Assembly (NCBI GenBank): GCA_963654355.1 | Contig: CAVKBM010000210.1 | Span: 1 to 5,495 of the forward strand | Direction: 5' to 3' | Origin: UBA1181 sp963654355 | Lineage (GTDB): Bacteria > Bacteroidota > Bacteroidia > Bacteroidales > Paludibacteraceae | Length of the DNA: 5,495 nucleotides | In this document: positions 1-5,495 of the stretch, one piece after another | Layout of the letters: each line of letters starts with the position of its first letter | How positions within the stretch are numbered: the stretch's first letter is position 1 | Notes under the pieces: generated by a model | Database searches by the model: none | What the model was told of the DNA's origin: nothing | Seen by the model: the letters and a program-made list of their open reading frames with translations, nothing else | Program-made: the position numbers and the translations under genes

Positions 1-3000
1 GGTTCAGTTTGTCCCCGATCTTTGCATACAGACGGGAGTTCCACTCGTGTGGGTATTTGTCAGCCTCTGCCTTGACCATTTCTATACGACCGTGAAGGTC
101 GGCGTAGCCATGGGTCATATCCTCAGCCTGCTGCTCCATATACTGATAGTACAGATCCTTGAGTTTCTGGTACTCCTGTTGCATCTGGGCATAGTTGCGC
201 ACAGGATCGCTGTCAAGCATCTGAAAGTAGCGGTCGCTTATCTGGTCAAAGGCCTGCATCGGAATGCCAACAAACTCCATCTCACTCTTTACGTCATTGA
301 AGTATTCTTTCTGATTCTGAATGGTCTTGATGTTGTTTTCGATGAACTTGATATCTTGCTCAATTTTGTCTATTGCCTTGCAGAACTCCTCATTCTCACT
401 GTCGCCGAGGAAGGTGCGGGCCGTGTTGAAATAGTTGAACTCTGTCACCGTGTTGGCATAGTTACGCAGCAAATCCTTTGCGATGATACTGCGATGGAAG
501 AGTCTTTCACGCTCGTCATCATTGCAAATATGGTTGTTTACCTTGCCGATTTCAGTGAGGGCAAGGGTACGGATAGCGTCGACGAGTTCAAAGTCGTTCA
601 TGTTATAACTGAGGTTGAGTCCGGTCAGTTTCTTGAAGTTGCAGTCCTTCAATGTGTCCACGATGTCACGTTTCTCATTGTATGTAAGACTCTTCGTTAC
701 GGCTTTGAATGAGGCGCGCTGGAAGTTGCGAGTGGTGGCAAACGGTTCTTTTGCGCCCTCTTGCTGATAGGAATGGAATTCCTGGTTGTTATATTTGATA
801 ATCACCTTGCTTGCACGGAAGAGGGCAGCAAGAGTGGAGAACACTGTACCGAAGGAATAGCCCGTAGGAGCACCGGCAAGGTCTTTCTCCAACTCCGCAC
901 CATTCTTGAAGGATGCAGTCTGCGCCATCATCTCGGTGATGACAGGCAACTGGTCACCTATAAACTGGCCAGTGGTGTCGAAGAACATGAAGTCGGATTG
1001 CTGCCCAATAGTATTCTGAAGTTGGTTGGCACTAACCTTCAAGAGTTGAAGGGCAAGAGAGTCTTTCAGTGAGCCAGCAAGTCGCTTGGTGTAGATGTTG
1101 CCATACATCTTCTGCTCTGTCTCCTTGATGAGCTGACTGGCATTTTGCGGCGTAAGGATACTTGCATTGTAAAGATATACCATTTGCCCTTCCGTGTATG
1201 ACTTCACGACCGTCTCTTCCAACTGGCGTGTCTTGTCCTCCAATGTGTTGGCGATTTCGTCAACAACCTTCTTCTCCTCAGAAGTAAGATTGGGCACATC
1301 TTTGATATAATTGATGCGAAGAATCGACTCCGCAATCTTTTGTATTTCAGCGGTATAAATTGGAGATGGAATGATGCTGATGGTATTCTTGTCAGACTGT
1401 GTATCTTCTTTTACATGGTCAATATATTCTTCAAGAGAAGGTTTGACACTCATTATGTCATGGAATACGACTTTCATGTTTTGGTCACCCCCTGTATTGA
1501 AAGCCTCGCCACTGTCAGACTGCACTGAGAACGCCACGTTAACGGCATCAACAGTAAGATTCTGGGCTTGTCGAACCAACTGCATTCTCTTAACTTCTTT
1601 CATAATCTCTCCTTTGATGCGGTAAGCAGCAATACCGTCATAGTTAGCCATCATCTCGAAGATGCGTTGCTGGGTTTCGCTCGTGATGCGATACTCGTCA
1701 CCTGAGAGTATAAGGATCTCGTCATCAGTGAGTTTCTTGCAAGCCTTCTTCACCTCATCGAGGACAGTGAAATAGTCGTCCGGGCAACTTACGTAGGCGC
1801 GACTGATATTCTCTACAGTAGTCTTGGCACCTGCTTCGGTCAAGAAATGGATCGTTTGCAGCATATCATGGCCACTCACAAATTTCAGTTTTAGACCAGC
1901 AAGATGCTCATCTGCTTGATCGTAGCGGATACGGAGAGACTCAGCCACTGCTTCTTCTGCTTGACGGCACAGTTGTGAAGCATTGACATGAGTGAACATA
2001 TCACGGTCGGACAAAGTTTCTTTCTTCAGTACGTCGAAGGCTGAAATCAACATACCTCGTGTACCTACTTGTGTCTTGACAAGTTTCTGAGTTCCGAACA
2101 AGAAATATTGGAGCATCTTGAACTGATGCGCATAGAATGGATAGTAGTCGGCATAAGTCTGTGCATCGGTCGTCTTGTTGAGTCCGGTACCGACAATATT
2201 GGTAATGTCCGAAATCTGTCCACTCTTCTTATTATAGTATTCCTGCAAGATATGGTCTCCGTCTGCTGTCTTGGCGAGCAGTCGCTTGCGAATGATGGTG
2301 TCAACTTCTTCTGCCGCAATAGGAATACGTTTGCGGAAGCGGTCAATAATCTTGGTGAGAAGACCGCGGTTGACGTTGGCGCCATTGATGACATCGTCGA
2401 GCTGTAGCTGGGCGATGGCTATCGTCCATGTCTTACGTCCCAATGCCGCAATAGCTTCTGCCATTCCTTCGAGGTCGAGGATATTGATCTTTTTCTGCGC
2501 GATTGCCTCGCTTACCTCGTCAATCATAAAGACGATGCGGACATCGGGATTTTTGTCAAGATAACGGGTCAGGTCTTCCTGCAGTTTGTTGGCATCATAA
2601 TCAAGAATGCGTTGTTTTGCGGCATCACGCATCTCATCGTAGGCATTCTCAGAGCAGAATCCGTCAAGCATCGTATCTTCAAGTGTGTCATATACCTGAT
2701 CCATATTCTTGCGGCGCACCAACCATGGCTCACCAAACTTTTCCTGCACCTTATCGCAGAAACTCTGGTAGCGTCCGCTCATAAGAAGATTGAACTCCAC
2801 GATACCAACCCAGTCGTCATTAAGATTCAATGACTTCAAGAAAGCCCCCATCATCATGTAGCCTATACCATGGTTCCCGGTAGTTTTGGCTGCATCGAAA
2901 AGAACAATATGGTTATTTGTACGTCCCAACTCATTGATACTGTTCTGCAACAAGCTGGCATTAGGCAAGCCTATGAGTTTGTTGGCAAAGCGGTCCCGAA

Positions 3001-3280
3001 TGGAGGTTCCCTTGATGACAGGATTCTTCAACAGGAAACCTATCATCTTTGAGAAATATGACTTACCCGAACCATAGAAGCCACTGAGCCAAAGTCCAGG
3101 CTGAGCAGTATTCGACGTGTAGAAATCACAAAAGTCTGCCAAATGATTGGCAAGGCTTTCTGTCAGAATAAAGCCTTCAAGTTCATCAATGACGCTTTGC
3201 TCGTCTTGTTGGTTGAGGTCGATAACACTCTTTATGTCTTCCTCCAAATGTATGGAGAGTATATCTTTAATCTTAGCCAT
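1..3280 (-). CDS. brxC: BREX system P-loop ATPase BrxC (3' end outside the window)
   Basis: This is the large ATPase of BREX phage defence, a cytoplasmic core component needed in studied systems for both host DNA methylation and phage exclusion. It acts with BrxB, PglX and PglZ. The frame is open from ATG at 3280 to the window edge, giving 1093 complete codons without a stop; family members have roughly 1,200 residues, so about a hundred are missing. Residues 67-74 (GFYGSGKS) form a Walker A motif with K73, encoded at 3062-3064. Residues 248-257 (RIVFMIDEVS) form Walker B with D254 and E255. Residues 379-392 (YYPFYAHQFKMLQY) and 406-415 (GTRGMLISAF) resemble conserved BrxC/PglY-type segments that follow the ATPase domain. 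Residues about 471-545 look winged-helix-like, and about 963-1001 are a charged coiled coil. It starts 13 nt after the brxB stop, with no Shine-Dalgarno sequence, which is normal for Bacteroidota. The family call rests on motifs and gene order; no alignment was run. Confidence 0.93.
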   Translation of the reverse strand, partial: MAKIKDILSIHLEEDIKSVIDLNQQDEQSVIDELEGFILTESLANHLADFCDFYTSNTAQPGLWLSGFYGSGKSYFSKMIGFLLKNPVIKGTSIRDRFANKLIGLPNASLLQNSINELGRTNNHIVLFDAAKTTGNHGIGYMMMGAFLKSLNLNDDWVGIVEFNLLMSGRYQSFCDKVQEKFGEPWLVRRKNMDQVYDTLEDTMLDGFCSENAYDEMRDAAKQRILDYDANKLQEDLTRYLDKNPDVRIVFMIDEVSEAIAQKKINILDLEGMAEAIAALGRKTWTIAIAQLQLDDVINGANVNRGLLTKIIDRFRKRIPIAAEEVDTIIRKRLLAKTADGDHILQEYYNKKSGQISDITNIVGTGLNKTTDAQTYADYYPFYAHQFKMLQYFLFGTQKLVKTQVGTRGMLISAFDVLKKETLSDRDMFTHVNASQLCRQAEEAVAESLRIRYDQADEHLAGLKLKFVSGHDMLQTIHFLTEAGAKTTVENISRAYVSCPDDYFTVLDEVKKACKKLTDDEILILSGDEYRITSETQQRIFEMMANYDGIAAYRIKGEIMKEVKRMQLVRQAQNLTVDAVNVAFSVQSDSGEAFNTGGDQNMKVVFHDIMSVKPSLEEYIDHVKEDTQSDKNTISIIPSPIYTAEIQKIAESILRINYIKDVPNLTSEEKKVVDEIANTLEDKTRQLEETVVKSYTEGQMVYLYNASILTPQNASQLIKETEQKMYGNIYTKRLAGSLKDSLALQLLKVSANQLQNTIGQQSDFMFFDTTGQFIGDQLPVITEMMAQTASFKNGAELEKDLAGAPTGYSFGTVFSTLAALFRASKVIIKYNNQEFHSYQQEGAKEPFATTRNFQRASFKAVTKSLTYNEKRDIVDTLKDCNFKKLTGLNLSYNMNDFELVDAIRTLALTEIGKVNNHICNDDERERLFHRSIIAKDLLRNYANTVTEFNYFNTARTFLGDSENEEFCKAIDKIEQDIKFIENNIKTIQNQKEYFNDVKSEMEFVGIPMQAFDQISDRYFQMLDSDPVRNYAQMQQEYQKLKDLYYQYMEQQAEDMTHGYADLHGRIEMVKAEADKYPHEWNSRLYAKIGDKLN

Positions 3281-3293
3281 GAGTCTGTATGTT

Positions 3294-3845
3294 TTATATG
3301 ACAACTACACAGCGATACTTGGAGGCAGGCTGCTTGTCAAGGAAATATATAATGTCATTCTTCAGTGTTGCAGGATAGAAGAACACCAAAGGTTTCTGAA
3401 ACTTCATTACGTTCGAATCCTCCATGATGTTTTGGTTGGAGAATCCCATCTTGTATATGACACCCGTGTGTATAAGAACAGGAGAAACATCTTTCTTTGC
3501 CACTTCCACGATGTGCTTCATCATGTAGGAAAAGAAAGTGCCTTCGGAATAGTTTTGGCTGACGAACACTTCTGTGCCCATATTCTTGAATTGTCGTTTG
3601 AACTTGTCTAATCCTTTAGAATCTACAAAATCAACAAACAATTTCCGAAGGTCGATGAATTCATATCCGTCAGTATAAATACGCTTCGCTTCTTCTATAT
3701 ACTTTTCCTCATCTTCCGGAGGGTAAACAAAAAGGATGCTTCGACCGCCATTTGCTTTTGTCGTCAGGCAAGCCATATCACGCCCCATTACGGACGTGAG
3801 GTCGCTGAACAATCTGTTATGATCTTGTATATAAGTGGATGCCAT
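3294..3845 (-). CDS. brxB: BREX protein BrxB (DUF1788 family)
   Basis: This is a 183-residue soluble protein of the BrxB/DUF1788 family, a core BREX component found in complexes with BrxC, PglX and PglZ; its biochemical activity is not well defined. Family-like segments are, in order: a hydrophobic strand followed by an acidic turn at residues 36-46 (SILFVYPPEDE), an IDL-type strand and helix at 61-72 (YEFIDLRKLFVD), and the C-terminal PLVFFYPAT at 152-160, close to the family's 'P-hydrophobic-FYP' signature. KYRCVVV at 176-182 matches the usual YYRA-hydrophobic ending. Length is normal for the family. No signal peptide or membrane segment is seen. ATG at 3845 is the first start in the frame and lies 12 nt after the brxA stop behind an A-rich leader; brxC follows 13 nt downstream, so all three are surely one transcript. 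Stop is TAA. The call is by recalled motifs plus position between brxA and brxC. Confidence 0.9.
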   Translation of the reverse strand: MASTYIQDHNRLFSDLTSVMGRDMACLTTKANGGRSILFVYPPEDEEKYIEEAKRIYTDGYEFIDLRKLFVDFVDSKGLDKFKRQFKNMGTEVFVSQNYSEGTFFSYMMKHIVEVAKKDVSPVLIHTGVIYKMGFSNQNIMEDSNVMKFQKPLVFFYPATLKNDIIYFLDKQPASKYRCVVVI

Positions 3846-3857
3846 ATTTTTTTATTG

Positions 3858-4589
3858 CTATTTCAAGTCTATAATAATTTCTGTTCCAATTTGGGAAATA
3901 TCCCAATATTGGATGTTCTCTATCTTCTTCAATCGAGTTACAATGTTTTGCTCTTCATTAAATGCAAATACCAAATAAGGATTGCGAAGGGTCTTGTCGC
4001 CCGGTACGACCTGCTGCACAAACCGAATGAAATATACAAACAGGCTGGATGTAATAACAGGATGAATAATGGTTTTCTTTACTGCACCCTCTGCCAATCC
4101 GAGTTTTTTAAGGATGGTCAGATACTTGCTTCCAGATATTTTCAATGTGTCTTCACTCCACTGCAATTCTCCGGGTTCAGTCTCTTTGATATAACGAAGG
4201 AAAGTGGTAATCTCTTCTGCCAGAATCGTTACACGTCCGGAATAAACCGCCTTCATGAATACTTCTGACGTGATGCGATAAAATAGCTTGTTAGCATAGG
4301 TGAGTTGCCAAAAGAGTATCATAAGACGTTCTTGTGTAGAGATTTCTTTGTTTCCTATAGCCTCAAAGAACATCTTTCTATGACTGTCATCTTCAAATTT
4401 CAACACACATGACTCTATGGCAGAGACAAATCTTTTGAATGACTTTTCCGAACGGAATTCAAATGCACCAGAACTCCCGTCAGTGTCACCATAGGTATCA
4501 CTGATATAGTCGAGCATCACATTATAATCGGGAATACTCCCCATGATGTTGACCCCAGAATCATAAATACTATTTTTCTTCTTCACCAT
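3858..4589 (-). CDS. brxA: BREX protein BrxA (DUF1819 family)
   Basis: This is a 243-residue protein assigned to the BrxA/DUF1819 family, a small accessory BREX protein that structural work has reported to be largely helical and DNA-binding. Family-like parts are the N-terminal YDSGVNIMGSIPDY (9-22), matching the usual 'Y-x-S-G-G' opening followed by a helix; FKRFVSAIESCVLKFED (51-67); and the most diagnostic segment, WSEDTLKISGSKYLTILKK (144-162) with LGLAEG just after, where a Trp precedes a helix and an 'L..LGL..G' turn. The C-terminal YWDISQIGTEIIIDL (228-242) fits the family's terminal strand. It is somewhat longer than the common length of about 200 residues, partly through an acidic, Ser/Gly-rich loop near 32-50. 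ATG at 4589 is preferred because it keeps the family opening; Met16 would lose it. The start lies inside the regulator gene (20 nt overlap), suggesting translational coupling. Stop is TAG. Confidence 0.87.
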   Translation of the reverse strand: MVKKKNSIYDSGVNIMGSIPDYNVMLDYISDTYGDTDGSSGAFEFRSEKSFKRFVSAIESCVLKFEDDSHRKMFFEAIGNKEISTQERLMILFWQLTYANKLFYRITSEVFMKAVYSGRVTILAEEITTFLRYIKETEPGELQWSEDTLKISGSKYLTILKKLGLAEGAVKKTIIHPVITSSLFVYFIRFVQQVVPGDKTLRNPYLVFAFNEEQNIVTRLKKIENIQYWDISQIGTEIIIDLK

Positions 4590-4800
4590 AGTTGCGTTTA
4601 ATTCTTACCAGCTCCGTATAATCCACATCAAGAGCATCTGCTATCTTTCCAAGCATGTCCAAAGATGGTTGTGATGAATTTGTACACCATTTGCTTACTG
4701 TAGCAGGATTTATGCCTAATTGTTCAGCCAACCATTTGTTCGTCTTATTCTTTTCAGCCAGCATCACTTTAATGCGGTTTAAGTTCTTATTATCTGCCAT
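4570..4800 (-). CDS. XRE/Cro-type helix-turn-helix regulator heading the BREX operon
   Basis: This is a 76-residue single-domain DNA-binding protein of the XRE (Cro/C1) type, probably the operon's own regulator. The five-helix fold is readable: helix 1 LNRIKVMLAEKN (7-18), helix 2 NKWLAEQLG (21-29), recognition helix NPATVSKWCT (31-40), then SLDMLGKIADALDV (46-59). A W-x-x-E-Q-x-G-I-x-x-x-x-V-S-K-W arrangement is typical of the family. There is no sensor, peptidase or dimerisation domain; only a charged tail (about 66-76) follows. ATG at 4800 is the first start after the promoter and has an A-rich leader. The gene overlaps brxA by 20 nt, so both are on one mRNA. Many BREX loci carry a regulator here, best known as the WYL-domain BrxR; this protein is unrelated to that type. 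Whether it represses or activates cannot be told, but autorepression through the leader repeats is the simplest reading. Confidence 0.94.
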   Translation of the reverse strand: MADNKNLNRIKVMLAEKNKTNKWLAEQLGINPATVSKWCTNSSQPSLDMLGKIADALDVDYTELVRIKRNYGEEEK

Positions 4801-4828
4801 CTTAATTGTTGTTTGAGAAGTAACGCCA

Positions 4829-4863
4829 CAAAAGTATAAAAAAAACGCGAGAAAACATTCAAA
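4829..4863 (-). promoter_or_regulatory. Probable Bacteroidota-type promoter of the BREX operon
   Basis: On the minus strand, TACTTTTG (4836-4829) matches the TAnnTTTG -7 consensus used by the primary sigma factor of Bacteroides and relatives. It lies 28 nt before the ATG of the regulator, which would give a short leader of roughly 20 nt. A TTTG at 4863-4860 is the best -33 candidate, but the gap of 23 nt is longer than the usual 19-21, so this part is weaker. No other good match was found in the gap. The -33 candidate sits between the arms of the inverted repeat at 4845-4891, so a bound regulator could block polymerase. Confidence 0.5.
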
Positions 4864-4891
4864 TAATCGTAGTTTTATTCATTTTTCGCGT
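4845..4891. repeat. Spaced inverted repeat, candidate operator
   Basis: ACGCGAGAAA (4845-4854) and TTTTTCGCGT (4882-4891) are inverted copies matching at 9 of 10 positions, separated by 27 nt. The arms contain CGCG in an otherwise very AT-rich stretch, so they stand out. They bracket the -33 candidate, with the left arm just upstream of the -7 element in the transcription direction. The centre-to-centre distance of about 37 nt would suit two dimers on the same face or a looped arrangement rather than one dimer. The role as operator for the XRE protein is inference. Confidence 0.4.
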
Positions 4892-4917
4892 CAATTATTG
4901 AAAATAGTTCATATTTT
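4891..4917. repeat. Two adjacent short palindromes upstream of the promoter
   Basis: TCAATTATTGA (4891-4901) is a perfect palindrome with 5-bp arms around a single central base, a size typical of a half-turn pair bound by an XRE dimer. Directly next to it, AAAATA (4901-4906) and TATTTT (4912-4917) are perfect inverted copies around GTTCA. Both lie upstream of the -33 candidate. AT-rich DNA produces such short palindromes by chance fairly often, so the assignment as binding sites is tentative. Confidence 0.3.
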
Positions 4918-4952
4918 GACGTACAAAGTCACGACAAAAACCACTTTCACAA

Positions 4953-4972
4953 GTCTAGTCACTGACTAAGAC
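4953..4972. repeat. Imperfect palindrome between terminator and BREX leader
   Basis: GTCTAGTCA (4953-4961) and TGACTAAGAC (4963-4972) are inverted copies around a single C, with one extra base in the right arm. The palindrome directly adjoins the terminator stem that begins at 4973. In RNA it could form a second, weaker hairpin after the main terminator; in DNA it could be a protein-binding site. Nothing in the sequence decides between these. Confidence 0.4.
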
Positions 4973-5014
4973 AAACCGCCAAACTTTAAGCGCAAGCCTA
5001 AGGTTTGGCGGTTT
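4973..5014 (-). terminator. Stem-loop terminator after the membrane-protein gene
   Basis: The arms AAACCGCCAAAC (4973-4984) and GTTTGGCGGTTT (5003-5014) are perfectly complementary over 12 bp. The stem extends inward by four more pairs, one of them G-U, leaving a loop of about 10 nt. The stem begins 11 nt beyond the TGA stop at 5026-5028. On the minus-strand transcript the stem ends in UUU followed by GUCUU, a short U-rich tail as in an intrinsic terminator. Because the stem has A runs on one side and U runs on the other, it could also work on the plus strand, where GGTTTCAATTTC follows. It should keep transcription of the upstream gene out of the BREX operon. Confidence 0.8.
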
Positions 5015-5025
5015 CAATTTCTGTT

Positions 5026-5495
5026 TCACCAGTTCCTGTCTTCGTGATTGCGCTTGTAACGCAGATACCACAAGATGCCGATGTACGATGCGCAGAGGGC
5101 GGTGTATAAGAAGAAAATCCAATAGACTTTCTCGGAGTGCAGCCATAGAATGTTCATCAACAGACTCAGCATGGCGAGCGGTGCAAACCATACGAGCAGG
5201 AACACCAATGTGTAGAATGTGTCTTCCGTCAGCAACACTTGGTCTTGACCTTTCACCTTCTTGACTTTGGTGATGAAGGTGTTGAGATGGTTCTTGAAAT
5301 CGGCGGTAGCTTTCTTCTCGTACTTTTGGATTTCTTTCCTTGACTCGTCATTGATTTTGAAGGTCAGCTCCATTTTGCTGGAATCTTTGATGATTTTCTG
5401 CATCGTCTCCGTAATGGTCTGCACTTTCGTCAAAGTTTCGTCCAGCACCTTCTTGGTTTCATCAAGATTTTCCTTGGCACTGCTCACCGCATCAA
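5026..5495 (-). CDS. Coiled-coil protein with a C-terminal two-helix membrane hairpin (5' end outside the window)
   Basis: The family is not recognised. The frame is open to the right edge: a GTG at 5487 could serve as a start, but codons for Asp and Ala precede it and the heptad-like pattern already runs through it, so the gene most likely begins outside the window. Numbering from that GTG gives 153 residues. Residues 5-35 and 40-78 are charged and Lys/Glu/Thr-rich, consistent with coiled coil. Two hydrophobic helices follow, about 91-116 (FYTLVFLLVWFAPLAMLSLL onward) and 121-142, separated by HSEK. The basic tail RYKRNHEDRNW and the Lys-rich N-terminal part suggest that both ends are cytoplasmic. 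There is no catalytic motif. It reads in the same direction as the BREX genes but is separated from them by a stem-loop terminator and a promoter region. A membrane-anchored structural or mobilisation-type protein is conceivable, but nothing seen proves it. Stop is TGA. Confidence 0.85.
   Translation of the reverse strand, partial: DAVSSAKENLDETKKVLDETLTKVQTITETMQKIIKDSSKMELTFKINDESRKEIQKYEKKATADFKNHLNTFITKVKKVKGQDQVLLTEDTFYTLVFLLVWFAPLAMLSLLMNILWLHSEKVYWIFFLYTALCASYIGILWYLRYKRNHEDRNW

Noticed and set aside
47..712. A 221-codon open frame on the plus strand, hydrophobic when translated, and further plus-strand frames at 761-1072, 2069-2407 and 3147-3611.
   Set aside because: They lie antisense to brxC, and the last runs on into brxB; the first three are codon-for-codon opposite the brxC frame, where scarcity of Leu and Ser codons that read as stops on the other strand keeps them open. 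The Leu/Val-rich translation is the mirror of Lys/Glu/Asn-rich BrxC. No domain, promoter or start context supports them.
3819..4268. A 149-codon plus-strand open frame.
   Set aside because: It is antisense to brxA and the brxB start, crosses the gap between them, and has a composition (many Cys, Tyr, Asn) unlike a real protein. The minus-strand genes explain the region fully.
1..4800. A possible difference in GC content between brxC (sampled lines up to about 55%) and brxA/brxB (about 40%).
   Set aside because: Other 60-base lines in brxC fall to about one third GC, so the difference is uneven and could reflect local amino-acid content. It was not computed over whole genes.
4955..5191. A 78-codon minus-strand open frame.
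   Set aside because: It overlaps the membrane-protein gene in another frame and runs through the terminator stem; its translation is Arg/Leu/His-rich with no recognisable fold.
5026..5487. GTG at 5487 as the true start of the membrane-protein gene.
   Set aside because: The frame stays open to the window edge and codons immediately upstream fit the coiled-coil composition, and no leader or promoter can be seen; a start outside the window is more likely.

Overview
The window holds the leading end of a BREX (bacteriophage exclusion) phage-defence operon, entirely on the minus strand, plus the 3' part of an unrelated-looking membrane protein gene upstream of it. The DNA looks like Bacteroidota, most likely Bacteroidales (Bacteroides/Prevotella-like). 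GC content is moderate, start codons are preceded by A-rich leaders without a Shine-Dalgarno sequence, and the one recognisable promoter element matches the TAnnTTTG -7 consensus of that phylum. The genus cannot be fixed from the sequence alone.

Layout, read in the direction of transcription (right to left). At 5495-5026 is the 3' part of a gene for a protein with an N-terminal coiled coil and a C-terminal two-helix membrane hairpin; its 5' end lies outside the window. A strong stem-loop at 4973-5014 ends this transcript. Next comes an AT-rich regulatory gap (about 4801-4972) with an imperfect palindrome, several inverted repeats and a probable -7 element. The operon then starts: a 76-residue XRE-type helix-turn-helix regulator (4800-4570), brxA (4589-3858, overlapping the regulator by 20 nt), brxB (3845-3294, 12 nt after brxA) and brxC (3280 to the left edge, 13 nt after brxB). 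brxC is cut by the window after 1093 codons, so about its last hundred residues, and presumably pglX, pglZ and the remaining BREX genes, lie to the left of position 1.

How the genes work together. BREX systems methylate host DNA at a non-palindromic site and block replication of unmethylated phage DNA. BrxB and BrxC are core components that act with the methyltransferase PglX and the phosphatase-fold protein PglZ; BrxC is the large P-loop ATPase, with clear Walker A and B motifs here. BrxA is a small accessory protein reported to bind DNA. The XRE protein sits where other BREX loci carry a regulator (for example WYL-type BrxR) and probably controls the operon through the inverted repeats in its own leader. 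The order brxA-brxB-brxC fits type 1 best, but types 5 and 6 also contain these three genes and the deciding genes are not visible.

No tRNA, rRNA, CRISPR array, insertion sequence or attachment site was recognised. No gene-free stretch exceeds 300 bases; the longest, 4801-5025, is described below.
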